Source: Polytrichum commune (taxonomy: Eukaryota > Streptophyta > Polytrichopsida > Polytrichales > Polytrichaceae). Taken from it: a stretch of 64,000 nt of DNA. The stretch lies in assembly GCA_950295325.1 (NCBI GenBank), contig OX485809.1, positions 2,666,001 through 2,730,000 on the forward strand, given 5' to 3'. Made by a program: the position numbers and the translations under genes. The notes under the pieces are model-generated. The model was not told the origin of the DNA. It saw only the letters and a list, made by a program, of their open reading frames with translations, and searched no databases. Shown here piece after piece: positions 35,101 through 47,779 of this stretch (position 1 is the first letter of the stretch; each line of letters begins with the position of its first letter).

Positions 35101-36450
35101 TGTTTTTCCTCTATTCATTTTGGCGCAGGGACTGATTGCATTGAGACCGGAGTACTTGTTGGTACAAGAGGTGTATGAGATTCTGGTGGTGAATCTGCCA
35201 CCTCTGGGTTGCATACCTGCTCTGCTCACTCTGTACCCTGGGACGCCAGATGCATATAATAGCTATGGCTGTTTGACTGAACTCAACAAAATCACCTCTT
35301 ACCACAACAAGCTGCTCGGAGAAAAGGTTGAGGCCCTCCGGAAGAAATACCCCAAGGTTACCCTCTACTACGGTGATGTGCATGGTGTATACACCGACAT
35401 TCTCAGTGATCCACTCAAATACAGTAAGTCCTCATATCTATAAATGAATATATACAACCTGAACTTCATCTGACGAGATAATTATATAATTATATAATTA
35501 ATAATTTTATTTTCCCCTCGTCTCCTGGCACTTGACCTGCACAGATATTTCATGTACGAGCCATCATTAATGTGACTGCGATGTCAGTAGCCTTATTGGT
35601 GTCAGATTATTGTCAACTTCGTATGAGCTGCTCATGGAGTTCTCTTCATTTCTCACAGAAAGTACCCCCTTTCTGACATTACCCATTAATTATTTTGAGA
35701 AAATGTATAATATTAATCCAGGATTGCACTGTTAAACAACAGGACCTTTAATAAAATCGACCAAAATATAGAAAAGGCACGTGGCCACATTCTGGGCCCA
35801 ATTGGTTTGAATCGGAAATTGTCCCATCTGGTTAGCAGCACATTGTCATTTCAGGACTCAAGTTGGAAGCTGAGATGCAAAAGTAATAAACAGTCAAAAT
35901 GAAGATTCTCTGCCTTTTAACTTGGCATCTGACATAGCTGTTTCTAGTTGTGCTAACTATTGAAATTAGAACAAAGTCTTCTATATTTTGAGCACATAGT
36001 CCAATCTTGTCGTGACACATGTCTTTGTGGTGTCCATTCCATTAGCTTAACTACAAGCCTTACCATATACCACTCAAATACAGGTCCCCGATTAATACAA
36101 AGAGCGACCCATTAGGCTGACATACGTTATATATTTTTAACATGGTTCATGGAATTTTTGACACAGATGTGACGGAGACCTTGAAGGCAGTTTGTGGCTA
36201 TGGCGGAAAATACAACTTCAACACCAAGGTGAAGTGTGGGGAGGTGGGCATAGCTGATGATGGCACATTCTTGAACCTCACCATGATCGACCACACAAGA
36301 GCCGTCCACTACTTGAGCTTTGATGGCATCCATCTCTCCAACACTGCCAACAAGGCCATTGCCAAAGATTTCTTCACTGGCAAACACATCACCCCTGAGG
36401 GCGGCTTCAACTGCTCAGCTGACTTCTCCAGATTCGATGGCAGGACTTAG
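32120..36450 (+). CDS. GDSL esterase/lipase, secreted (five exons, 420 aa)
   Basis: Exons predicted at 32120-32417, 33143-33361, 33993-34159, 35129-35423 and 36167-36450; every intron is GT-AG and the joined frame is open for 420 codons. GDSL (SGNH) enzymes hydrolyse ester bonds of lipids and cell-wall acyl or acetyl groups and are usually secreted. Residues 1 to about 36 form a signal peptide with a hydrophobic core (CCVLLALVVVV). Block I is YAFGDSLTDVGN with nucleophile S50. Block II is NFAASGGSA near residue 128. Block V is FDGIHLS with D379 and H382, completing the triad. Block III, normally GxND, reads GYQD (194-197), with Gln for the oxyanion-hole Asn. The ATG chosen gives the signal peptide; the second Met, at codon 3, would do the same. 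The length fits plant GDSL enzymes. The exact substrate cannot be told. Introns 1-4 lack conserved sequence; intron 3 carries transposons. Confidence 0.85.
34250..34940 (+). mobile_element. 5S-rRNA-derived repeat, Cassandra-like, copy 2 (in GDSL intron 3)
   Basis: 34332-34411 is 5S-like but more decayed than copy 1 (gaggttaac.cgccc, ggatggtgacc with one G lost from the control box). Downstream words match copy 1 in order, up to ctgtttcggaatgacat and gaagcgacaccatat after 34828. It is interrupted at 34589-34827 by a family M MITE. It lies in sense orientation inside the third intron and does not disturb splice sites. Confidence 0.7.
34589..34827. mobile_element. Palindromic MITE family M, copy 5, nested in the 5S-derived repeat
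   Basis: The left end ggagat, a gggagcgtacttctcattcat block and tcaacat; the right end has ttgggtgcatgagaggtac, tcgtatccgataattccc and tctctcc. The uninterrupted 5S-derived copy 1 provides the empty-site comparison. Confidence 0.75.
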
Positions 36451-36760
36451 AACAGAGTCTTTGATTTGTCTCTGGCTTCTATCATGAGGCATTTAAATAT
36501 CCAATCACTACAGCCAGAGCAGCATGGGACTACACTGCTATGATTTGAAGTGGTGGGATTGATCTCACAAGAATTCGTATTGAAGGCAACATTTTTCAGT
36601 ATACTAAGTTAGGTGTGAATAATCTGTTCTGAATTTTTTTTGGAAGTTATGAACGCGTAAACTGCGTCCTCTTTATCTGTACTCATGGGTCTCTTTTCAT
36701 TGCTTTGTAATTATCTATTTTGCAATCAAACTAGGATCCACCCTTGTGAACCAAGGAATG
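36451..36760 (+). other. 3' UTR of the GDSL gene (approximate)
   Basis: AT-rich sequence follows the TAG at 36448-36450. There is no perfect AATAAA close by; degenerate signals such as aataat near 36617 could serve. The end of the transcript is not determined by sequence. Confidence 0.4.
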
Positions 36761-38646
36761 TGGACCTCAAATGACCTCTTCGGTCACTCTTCTTACTTGG
36801 ACATCTATATTTGAGTGGTATATGGCAAAACTTGTAGTTAAAAGCGGACACCACAAAGACACAGAGTATGATGAGTTTGAACTACACGTTCAGAGTATAT
36901 TAACCATTTTGGGTTCAACTGTTATCACAATTGCACAAGCCTATGTAATCACTCAAAGAAAAAGGAAACTTTCAATTCAACTTCTTATTATATTTGCATC
37001 ACAATAGCACCACGTACCTTATCCAAGAATACATGACAATTTCTATTCAAGGTTTACATGAAAACAATGTAGTTTTATGGACAGACTAGAATCAACATTT
37101 TACCAAGACAGAAGTGTCAAAAGTGATTGGGGGTAATATCTGTTTGGTCCGGCAATCATATCACCGACTATCCAGGAAATAAAGGCTCTACTTGACTACT
37201 GAGCAGGATTTGAGAAGTACATGATGACAATTGGAAGTCAAGGTGTTTATGCATGGAGCTGATAATGTATATGCCTTCTGGTTTGGTGATAATGTCACCT
37301 TTGTGGTGCATGGTTCAAGAATTCAGAGCGATTCCCATTCCACGGTGGGTCCACTGATTCAAGCAAAGAATTGCAATCAAACCAACCTTTCTGATGGATC
37401 AATGCCAGAAGCTGAAACTTGAGATAAATGTCCATGACAGGAATGGACTTTGTCGCCACTGTCTGGTGATGGTCGTGCAATTAATTCTACTGTGTTGATC
37501 AGACATGAGCTCGAGATTTTTGCTTTGGCAATTGATGAGTAAACAGTTTGACATGCAAAAAGCCAGAGTAGTTTGTGGAGTCCACAAAACAATCATCCAA
37601 TATTCACACAACAATGATCTTGGGGTTAAATTGTCGATTCCATTGTTCCATTGCTAAGCTCCACCTGCCACTTATCCTAGGCAAGAGAATAGTATGGTCA
37701 AGGGTCAGGATTAAACATCCTTTGATTTTTAGAAAACAACGGACTAACTTTTAGGGTCAGGGCCAAACACCCACCACTTTGAGTTGGGCCCCACCACTAT
37801 TACTCAATTAAAGGGGTCTAGTCAAAACTTGACCCCATGCATTTGTGGTTAATTCGTCTCAAGTGAATCATCCATGTAGACTAATTCTAGGCTTCTAATG
37901 TTAATTCCAAAGTCAAATTGCCCAACCCTCCCCCCCCCTCACCAAAAAAAGAAAAAAAAAGAAGCAGAAGTTATAATATAGTTGATTGCATTGCGTTTTC
38001 ACCACAATAGTGGTGGGTGACAGCTCAAAGAAGTGTCGGGTGCTTGAGCCTTGGTCTAAGTCTTAGTGCCGTGGCAAGGTTTCCATAAAACTTAAGATAG
38101 ATTTTATTTAAAAGGGTGACAAAGCATGAGACTTAGTAATGTAATGTCACCCACCTTTGAGGTGGAATGTCATATACAAGAATTAAATAACTGAAATGTT
38201 TTATCATTCAACTGGAAACAACCAACACACCCGCAAGGGGGGGGGGTGGACTCTTCATTGGAAACCTAACTGACATATGTGGGTGACTATGAAATATAAC
38301 CCTTATGTACAAACTCATAATACCTTATTTAATCTACATAACTAGGTGGAACAATACTCATCCTATATGTAAACTTTGCAAGTCAAAGTCTCATTATATT
38401 CCCCTATGAACACTCACATGAAATTGTACGGGTTATATGTATGTCCCCTCTTGGTGGGTGGAAGCATCATGTTCCTTTGCATCGCGTCTTTGAAGTACAA
38501 TGTACATTGCACTTTAGATAAATCTCCATAATGTACCTCAAACGTACCTCGAACACACACAGTCTTAACATGTTTGACAACGTTATGTAACATGCTTCAA
38601 TCTTCCTCGAATGAATCCAATGACTTGAAGACAAATACAAAAGCTT
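36761..38646. other. Intergenic DNA, no gene seen
   Basis: Short open frames only (for example 36771-37007 and 37231-37422), with no recognisable family. About 37840-37920 shares interior words with MITE family M (gactaattctaggcttctaatgt). G and C runs occur at 37929 and 38236. Confidence 0.4.
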
Positions 38647-39685
38647 ACGAGGTGCACCTTACATTAAAACCATGAATCACATGCGACGCATATTTGAGTA
38701 AAATTAGACCAAGTCCAAGTTCAAAATTATAGCATGATGAATTCTATCATAAGATCATGTGATAGGATTGCATGGTAAGATCCTCTGATGATATATGCAA
38801 CGTTGATTATCATAATATTATAGCAATTTTTTTGGATTGTAATTTCACTATTCAACATTTATTTATGTACATGACATCCTAAAATAGACATTTTTTTTTT
38901 AATCATATTTTAATAACATAAAATTGAAGTAATCACTAAGGATTCACACATCTTCCATAAAATTTGGGTATATCAAAAGTGTATCGAAGGATCCTATTGT
39001 ATGATAGAATCAAAGCAACCAAAAAGTTCACATTTTAAGAGTTATATGTCTAGATTTACTTAAATACATCATGTGCGTTTGCAACATATTCTAGAAACCC
39101 GCTATATAGAAGTTTATTTTTGTAAAATTAATTAATACCCGTACAATTTCAATGATAAAAATACAAGTGACAAAATGGCATATACATAACAAATTACATT
39201 CACATATAGTCGTTAGCATAAGTATACAAATACACTTTTGAATAATAAATAAGTCCTATCGTACGTAAAGTGCAAAACCCTAGCATTCATCAATAAAGTC
39301 GTGGAAGACTTTTCAATCCCCCAGATGTATCTCATAAGCATCTAAGTCCACAGTACATGTCATAGAAGCTCATGCAATCGTTGTTTCAAAGTCCGCCATC
39401 AAATGATCAGTATGGTTGTATGTCCACTTGTTGTTGGTTTCTTTTGGATACCAAGATAAGCCAATCTCCATGTTTGATGGACAATACTAGGTGGACAAGT
39501 ACAAATATGGTCCATTGCTTAAAAGCCCACCATACATGTACATAACTACAAGTTATCATTTGTATAGTATATGCATACATAGTACGACAAAGTTCAAAAG
39601 TAATGACCCCTTTTGTGCACTCACGTAAAGTTATACATGTTTAGAACAATGCATCCCCCCCCCCCCCCTTCCCCCCCTTCAAACT
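38647..39685. mobile_element. Probable hAT-like element related to copy E (about 1.04 kb)
   Basis: The left subterminal cattaaaaccatgaatcac matches copy E (cattaaaaccaagcatcac), and the right subterminal ccccttttgtgcactcacg followed by tagaacaatgcatcccc matches copy E's right end. Repeats caaaagctt at 38638-38646 and 39686-39694 may be the target duplication. The right tip ends in a long C-run followed by extra bases, so the boundaries are tentative. No transposase frame. Confidence 0.5.
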
Positions 39686-39861
39686 CAAAAGCTTCTCAAT
39701 GGTATCAAGCTCACAATCAAATCTCAAATGTGAAATATGACAAAGATTTAAAATTCATATTGAACCACAAACCTTCTCCATGGGCAAGACTTTGAGAACA
39801 AAAGAGGGAGGGGTAAAAAACCATGTTATCACACTCAACACTATTTTTTCTCTGAGACATT

Positions 39862-40346
39862 GGAGTTATCCGTAAAGTAAGCTGGTGTTTTGACAGATTT
39901 TGAGTGCACTATTCACACAAACCCATGGAAACGCAAAGTAAGGCTCTTGAATTCCGGGGCATAATACACAAGGCCAGGGTTTAGGGTCAGAGCTGGTCTG
40001 CTTGTTTTTGGATGAGAGAATCCGCCTATTCGTGGTTGAGGCCGTCATGCGTGCTTGCTGATTTTGGGCGTGCTTCACTACTTACTTAGTCTTGTCTGCA
40101 CCCCTAACAGAATTAGCGAAACAGGGCGACAAAATTAGCACCCTCTGACAAAGCGGCGCTAAATTCCCGGGGCGCGCTCGCAACACAGGAGCAAAAAAAA
40201 AATTTCACCATTTCCAGTCCCTCAAAAGATTTGTGCCTGTGTTTTTTTATAGCTACAGACACCTGCTCCACTTTTAGGACCTGTCACACAATTTTCTCAA
40301 ATCCATGCCCAAAACCCTCTCTTCAGCTCACTTTACGGATAACTCT
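39862..40346. mobile_element. TIR element of 485 bp, ggagttatccg ends
   Basis: The left end ggagttatccgtaaagtaag and the complement of the right end agagttatccgtaaagtgag are nearly perfect inverted repeats; a second block (gttttgacagattttgag and gttttgggcatggatttgag) extends them. Possible 3-bp duplications att lie on both sides, which would suit a PIF/Harbinger-type MITE. The core near 40140-40190 is GC-rich. Confidence 0.6.
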
Positions 40347-41425
40347 ATTTGCCATAGTTTGATTAAGATTATTGGGGGCTAGAAACATTAAAGAGTGGAA
40401 ACCCTAAACCCTTAAAACCACATTTTATACTTAATAACATAATTGTATCCAATGACAAAATTAGACTCGCATTGAATTTTCATCCTTTGAGAAGGGCTTG
40501 TACTGTATAAGTTATCTTTTCTGCTTGAACAAGAAGCACCGACCAAAAGATGGATGAATTGAAGGTCTAGAATAATATTCAGTAATCAATTATGTAGAGG
40601 ATTTGCATTAACATATTTTAGCATGTGTGGTACACTAAACATGATATTTATTGTTATATGGTATTCAATGTCATTATGGTAATTTTTCGGATGACACTTC
40701 TTATGAATAAGTGAACAAATATTGTCATCGATGATTGATGAGTTCATCCATTTGCCAAAACCCTACCTTCTCTTGTCAGCAACTTGTGATGAAATATTAT
40801 CATGGATGATTGAAAATTGGATGAAAAATCACTTGGCAAGTGACAGTAATTACAACACTGTAAATCTATGATCCCCCAAAAAATTTACAAGGAATGACAA
40901 ATAATATTGGGTTAACATTTAGTGTCGGTGACACTATACAGTGGTTTACAATTAAGATTGAGCAAGACAGTTAGAATTGGGGACACTAATTATCATATTT
41001 AGTGTAGTTCCATTTCTAAAAAAAAATTACAGGCAAATATTATATGGATGGATTAGGTCACTATGTTGAGATGGTGATCTAGGAGGGGGTTGGGTAGTAG
41101 CTCTACTAAATAGTCCTATTAGTGTGGATGGAAAATTAGCGTGGGCCATATTAATTTTTTAGTCAAGGTGGAATTACAGTGGATACAAGACATCAAGTCT
41201 TCCCCTAAAACTTCATGAAGACTTCCAACCAACACATTGAATATTAATCCTAACACAAAATTAGCACAAAATAAAATTAATCATCTACACTAATTATCTA
41301 GGAAAACAATTAATGTGGCCCACACTAATTTTCTACTATAATTTGGTGTGGGTTGAAAATTTTGTGAGCCACATTAATTCTCATAATGAGAATTAGCATG
41401 GGCTCTAGAAAATTATTGTTGCCCA
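40347..41425. other. Intergenic DNA with gtgtggg/ccacac inverted words
   Basis: 41118-41410 contains several inverted and direct copies of ttagtgtggg-like and ccacactaatt-like words, also present at 25870-26060. It is probably a decayed MITE cluster. A piece at 40975-41010 resembles the CACTA-like tip. No gene. Confidence 0.45.
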
Positions 41426-42052
41426 CTTGGGGAGGTCGCTGGTGAAAATCATAGAAGAAACGTGCGATAAAAAATAAGGTTAAATATATTCATTGAAGAT
41501 AAATTTTGCAAAAAACGTACGTGTAATATAGGGGGTTTTTTAATAGTGAAACATGTTTACATGTAAAATACCATCACATATAATGGCCTCTTTTATCTAG
41601 TTTGTACATGTAAAATAACGTGGAAACAATTACTAGGGGTAGCAGGTCTAGGGTAGGGTCTATGCTAGTGGATGAAAAGAGGTAATTTTTTTTGTTGAAA
41701 AAGCTTGGATGGATGGCTTTGCAGGTTGGTTGGCTTGAACATTACTAAACCAACGTATCCAATGTGGAGTTAATGTTCTCTACTTACGTGTTGGGAGGGA
41801 AAATTTCAAGTCGTTGTTTGAATTGCAATCTTCTTTTCAATTTTCTTTGGCAATATAAGTAAAGTAGGGTATTTCTAAACAATTCCCCCAAATTTTTATA
41901 ATTAGTGATAGGGTGTATTAAAATACAAGCATTCACCTTTAATTTAAAAAATACCATACCTTATGATCTTTTTCTCAAGGTAATTACCCCTCGATAAATA
42001 AGTCCAGAGCGCACGTGTATGCATTAATATAAGAGGGAGTGACCTCCCCGAG
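41426..42052. mobile_element. hAT-like element, G-run family, copy D (627 bp)
   Basis: The left end cttggggaggtcgct and the complement of the right end ctcggggaggtcact are inverted partners. Perfect 8-bp duplications gttgccca flank it (41418-41425 and 42053-42060). Subterminal motifs acgtgcgataa on the left and gcgcacgtgtatgc on the right match copies A and C. No gene inside. This copy defines the family tip best because the G-runs are short. Confidence 0.9.
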
Positions 42053-42339
42053 GTTGCCCATAGTAATAGGACAATTTTGTGTAGTTGCAACAATTTTAGA
42101 CTACATTTGAAGTCTTGGTGGGCCATTTGGAAATAAGAAGGGATTAATTTCCTACAAATGCAAGACCTTGTAGAAGTTTGATATAGTGCTATGTTATGGC
42201 AGGGGAAACACATAGAAAGAAAGAAAGAAAACTTTGATGTTGCCACCTGTGTGAATTATGGTGTTGTTTCATTTTTGCGTTGGTTTAAGTATGTATATGT
42301 AATCTCAAAATGGGCATTATGAGAATTAGAGGGGCCCCG

Positions 42340-42525
42340 ACAAACAACTACCACCTTTCAAAGTTGAACACCTTGAACAGGTGCAGACAAGCCGGCTAAC
42401 ATCTATCTCTCTCAAGGGCAAGTCCCTAGGTGTCCACATGGTTAGTTGAAAATATTTGGTTCACCTATATACCCCCCCCCCCCCACCAAACTATGATTGG
42501 GTGGATTATATGTGCTAAGATAGGA
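42340..42525 (-). mobile_element. 5S-derived repeat, fragment (copy 3)
   Basis: The reverse complement shares gtgaaccaaatat, ctaggg.cttgcccttg, the gag.gagat block, cggcttgtctgc and aaggtgttcaac with copies 1 and 2, and retains a cttagcac remnant of the 5S tail near 42520. The 5S control box itself is missing. A 15-base C-run has expanded inside it at about 42472. Confidence 0.6.
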
Positions 42526-43083
42526 AAATGGAAAATGATGAAAAAAATGTTGATTTGACTATAATGAGTGGCGTCAATATTGTGCAATATTTTTTAGAGA
42601 TGGAGTAGATGGCCTTATCAACTAAAATGAGCCAATTGGTCCGCTCAATTTAATGTAGGGAACGTGATGGGAACATAATGATTGCCAGTTGATACGAGAA
42701 AATACCCGTTGAGGGTTCTTAAAATACAACTCAACCATTCCAATACACCCACACATGTTTATAAAGCCATGCAAATAATCAATTATAATATGAAAGATCT
42801 CATCAATTGTGACAAAAGGATTGTGCTTACACTCCATGGGTGAATCCCCGTGGATTGTTTGGGACCACCATGCACATTGGACGACTCCCATACATGGAGA
42901 ACATGTTCACAAAATATTACAATGCACATGAAAGTTCACATCAAGAATGCCAATAAAAGTGATAATGTGAACACCCCTAGACAAATGTCAATGTGTGGGG
43001 CTCCCTAATTTATGCTCACATTTATCAAAATTGAGCATCAAACATGATAGTCCGTGTCCACCTTGGGTGCCCACCACGGGAGT

Positions 43084-43353
43084 TCATTCATGGATACCAA
43101 GGATTGAGCAATGCATATTCAATCTATATGCCTTTGTTGATACCCCATCCTCAAATTGATCTCTACCGGTCATATGCTCACCTCTTGTGTATCGATCTAA
43201 ATTATCCTTTGCGAAAAGAATTTGCCTCGTTGGGATGACCACATCGTCATCGGACGAATTCTTCTGTCTTACCCATGATGCCACAACACAATCTAGAGAT
43301 TGACAAGTTGGAGCATATTCCTTGAGCCTTGTCCATCTAAAAGGTTTTGCCAT
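43084..43353 (-). other. Unclassified 89-codon open frame
   Basis: On the minus strand this frame has a balanced, protein-like composition with charged segments (KDNLDRYTRGEHMTGRDQFEDG), unlike the repeat artefacts elsewhere. An in-frame stop lies two codons before the Met. A gggtaag splice-donor-like word occurs inside. I do not recognise the family; a transposon gag or transposase fragment, or a captured exon, is possible. Confidence 0.3.
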
Positions 43354-43656
43354 GTCTCATTCTTCATAACGTTCATCCAAGGTTTTCTTGTTCTTTGTGC
43401 CAAGGACCAGTACATAATACACAATCTCAATGGAATGAGCATGAGGACTGAGATGTGCCAAATTAGGCTTGGAAATCACTCGTCCCATCCAGATTGGATT
43501 AGCACAGTCCTCACTAGGACGTAGTAAGACATAATGGCCGACCCTTATATGTGCACCAAGGCAAAAGCTCTCAGCGGGTCGAGAACTAGCTTGTCCGATA
43601 TAAGCACAGTCAGTGATGTTTTCCTAAAATAGATGCTCATTGTCTACATGTAGGGC

Positions 43657-43929
43657 AACTGCAATGGAGAACCGTGTATATGATATTTAGTGTTTGAATA
43701 TATTTAATATTGTTACCACCCTACCATGCTCAACAATGCTTTCCAATTCCTTGATATTTAGTGTTAGACATAAATGTGTCGCCACCTTCCATATCATCAC
43801 TTCCCTTCTTGTTTGCCTTGACATTTCATTTACATTTAATGTTATTTACTTTCAGAGGGATATTGACATGTAATGTGTGCGTTCGTATTTGTTGTATCAA
43901 ACATTATATATGATTTTTGATGCAGTGCA
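43657..43929 (-). mobile_element. CACTA-like element, inverted deleted copy
   Basis: The reverse complement reads from cactgcatcaaaaatcat, through acatttatgtctaacactaa, a caaggaattggaaa block and ggtagggtggtaacaa to the caaacactaaatatca end, the same order as in 6731-7823, but only about 270 bp remain. Confidence 0.6.
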
Positions 43930-46900
43930 TATAGCTATTTAATGAAAATGGAGTTGACCTTACCAAGCAAAGTAAATTATGTTCTATAATGTCGAAACAA
44001 CATATGGAATGTTCGGATATGCTATCTGTGGAGATTAATAAATTTGATTCGTCCATATGAAATTATTGGATGGCAGGATATCTTAGAGGGCAAATGTTGG
44101 TTAATTACGGAGGGAATTATAATATGTGTGTACATATGATACGAATAAATATGTAATACCATCCGGAGACCATACCATATTGAATGTTCGTTGGTGGACT
44201 TGCAACGGAGCAACTACACATTCAATGTCCGGGAAGGGTATCCGTAAACCCTAAACCCTTTTAGATGGGCACTTCTTAGTTTAGAAGGTGGGGATGTCAA
44301 ACATCAACTTATCCCTTCTCACTTTGGGAGTGACATTCAAGGCCGTCAATATGAAGGTCAAGAAGTGATATACCCAAATTAAGGTTAAGTACGGGTACAT
44401 CATACTCCAATGAGAAGATGGCAATCTCATACACAATAATTGGGGGACATACATAACAACACATACACATTATGACATACAATTATCAAACCTATATCAT
44501 GCTACGATTATTGTGGACATTAAATGATCATATGGGCAACTCCCAATGATGGACATGTCTATGGGTGAAACTTGTTTTAATCATTATACCTATAAGGTAT
44601 TATAATTGTATGAATTCCAAAACAAGCGCCTCCTATGACAACCATTGCGAGCATAATATAGGGTCACTATCGCAACCAATAACCGAACACAATGATCTTT
44701 AGCAAGTGCTCATAATAGGACTACGTTTCCAATCAAGTTGACCGTCGAGCTTACAATGGTTGTTGTTTTTTGAGTGGCTAGTCCAATGAATTTAAATGTC
44801 ATATCATATATTTTAAAGTGGCCACCTTATTAGCCGCACACATCTTACCATATATATATATGTAATATTCATATTGGAAAATGTCCTATATACACCCCAC
44901 ATGGATATGCCCATGTGGGCTATTTACCAAATGAATCATACATCCAATATATTTTGAAGGTGAGCATATCTCACATGACCATTCAGAGGGTTGTTGACAT
45001 GCAGTGTGTGCGTTCGTATTTGTTATATTAATCATTATATATGATTTTTGGTCCAGTGCATATAGCTATTGAATGAGAATGCAGTTGACCTTACCAAACA
45101 AAGTAAATTATGTTCTATAATATTGAAACAACCTATAGAATGTCCGGATAGGCTATTTGTGGAAATTAATATATTTGACCCGTCCATATGAAATGATTGG
45201 ATGGGAGGGTATCTTAGAAGGCAAATGTTGGTTAATTACAGAGGGAATTGTAATATGTGTGTACATATAATATGAATAAACATGCAATACCATCCAGAGA
45301 CCATACCATATTGAGTGTTCGTTGGTGGATTTGCAACGGAGCAACTACACATTCAATATCCGGGGAGGGTATCCATAAACCCTAAACTATAAATCCTAAA
45401 CCCTTTTAGATGGGCACTTCTTAGTTTGAAAGATGGGGATGTCAATATTGACATGAACTTATTCATTATCACTTTGAGAAGACATTCAAGGCTGTCAATA
45501 TGAAGGTCAAGAAGTGACATACCTAAATTAAGGTGAAGTATGGGTACATCAAACTCCAATGAGAAGATGGCAATCTCATACACAATAATTGGGGGACATA
45601 CATTATAACACACACATTATGACACACAATTATCGGACCTAGATCATGCTACGATTGTTGTGAATATTAAATGATCATATGGGCAACTCCCAATGATGGA
45701 CATGTCTACGGGAGAAACTTGTTTTAATCATTAAACTTGTAAGGTATTCTAATTGTATGAATTCCAAAACGAGCGCCTCCTATGACAACTCGCAGACATT
45801 AAGTTCCCCCATACGAACTATAGGGCGTGTCAGATCCGGGCGGGGGCAACTTCCAATGAAATTTTTGAACCCAACCGAAAATTGTTGCCCGCCCCACCCA
45901 ACTTCAAAAAAAATGTTGTCCTTGCATTTTTGAAGGCCGCTTGACTACAACTCCCATATTGAGTGCACTTCACCTTCAAGGTCTAAAATCCAATATATAT
46001 GTGCACTTCCAACAAATAAGTAAACAATTCATTGGGATTTCATTCCGGAAGTGAAACATCAATGAAGCACGTAATTAACTTGGAGGTCAAATAAATTTAT
46101 AAATTCCTTATTAACATTGAGGTTATAATTTTTATGACTTACCATTTGAAATTGTCTTCATCATTCTAAAATGACACTTAAATTTAGTGTGTTGATTTAG
46201 TATGTATTTTTATAATATTTTAATAATGCAATCTACTTTCACAAGTATTCATACACATTTAAACCAATTAAATATAATTAAATATAATTAAGTCTGATTA
46301 ATCCTAATTAAGCCCAAATAAATCTAAAAGTATGCTTACCAAATTAAGTAAGACTAATTAATTATAAAATCTAATTACTATAATTAAATCTAATTAATTA
46401 CAGTAATTAAAGGAATGAATGAATTAAATATAGTAATTACATTAATTAATTAATTAAATCCAGTAATTACATTAATTAATTAACTAATTAAATCCAGTAG
46501 TTACATTAATTTCTTAACTAATTAAATCCAGTAGTTACATTAATTTCTTAATTAATTGTGTATGAATACTTGTGAAAGTAGATGACATTACTAAAATATT
46601 ATAAAATATATATACTAAATCAACACACTAAATTTAAGTATAATTTTAGAATGACAAAAACAATTTCAAATGGTAAGTCATAAAAATTATAACTTCAATG
46701 TTAATAAGGAATTTATAATTTTATTTGACCTCCAAGTTAATTACGTGCTTCATTGATGGTTTCACTTTCGAAATGAAATCCCAATGAATTTCTTATTTAC
46801 TTGTTGGAAGTGCACATATATATTGGATTTTAGACCTTGAAGGTGAAGTGCACTCAATATGGGATTTGTAGTCAAGCGGTTTTCAAGAATGCAAGGGCAA

Positions 46901-47449
46901 TATTTTTTTCAAAGTTGGGCAGGGCGGGCAACAGTTTCATGCCATATATTTTAAAGTGGCCACCTTATTAGCCACACACATCTAACCATATAGCATTAAT
47001 AGGTGTCCATACATATATATAATATTCATATCGGAGCATGTCCTATATACACCCCACATGAACATGCCCACGTGGGCTATTTACCAAATGAACCATACAA
47101 TATATTTTGAAGGTGAACATATCCCACATGTCTATTCAGAGGGTTGTTGATATGTAGTGTGTGCGTTCGTATTTGTTGTATCACAACATTATATATGATC
47201 TTTGGTGCAATGCATATAGCTATTTAATGGGAATGCAGTTGACCTTACTATCCAAAGTAAATTATGTTTTATAATGTCGAAACAACCTATGGAATGTTTG
47301 GGTAGGTTGTTTGTGGTACTGAATATATTTGACCCGTGCATATGAAATGTTTGGATGGGAGGGTATCTTAGAGGGCAAATATTGGTTAATTATGGAGGAA
47401 ATTGTAATATTTGTGTGCATATGATACGAATTAACATGCAATACCATAA
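43855..47449. repeat. Segment repeated three times in direct orientation
   Basis: Copy 1 is about 43855-44650, copy 2 about 44983-45790 with an extra left part from 44797, and copy 3 about 46935-47449. They share in order tgtgtgcgttcgtatttgtt, gtgcatatagctatt, aaagtaaattatgtt, atggaatgtt, ggatgg, atcttagagggcaaat and aataccat. Copies 2 and 3 also share a left block with tcctatatacaccccacatg and tttaccaaatga. Copies 2 and 3 are separated by the foldback element at 45884-46932. Confidence 0.85.
45884..46932. mobile_element. Long-arm foldback element, arms of about 370 bp
   Basis: The left arm (45884-46255) and right arm (about 46555-46932) are reverse complements over most of their length, beginning gttgcccgcccc on the left and ending gggcgggcaac on the right. 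Shared interior blocks include agtgcacttcaccttcaagg, tgaagcacgtaattaactt and tttagtgtgttgattta. The centre (46260-46555) is AT-rich and holds several tandem copies of a unit of about 32 bp with taattaaatccagtagttac. No coding frame. A second gggcgggggcaac word just left of the element (45839-45850) may be the remains of another copy's end. It may be a MULE-like or foldback transposon. Confidence 0.8.
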
Positions 47450-47779
47450 TCAAGTATAGTGCATAAAATTTTCTAAGAGTATTCATACCCATTCAAACTA
47501 TAGTGGATTAGTTGATGCCCTAATTACAATTTACTAGTTTGAATAGTAATCATAGTTTTTTGGTCAACTAGGATTGATTAGACTAAATTAGTTTGAGGGC
47601 CTTATGAACTAAATTTATGCTAGGTTACATTGGTGATTAACTCCAACATAATTGTTTTCACATGACATACCTAACTTGAACATTGGCAAGCAAGTTGTAA
47701 TGACGATTCATGAAGTGATCTTATAGGCCATCTTCCAATGATGACCATTTTTTAAGGTGTATGCCTCACGTACCCTCGT

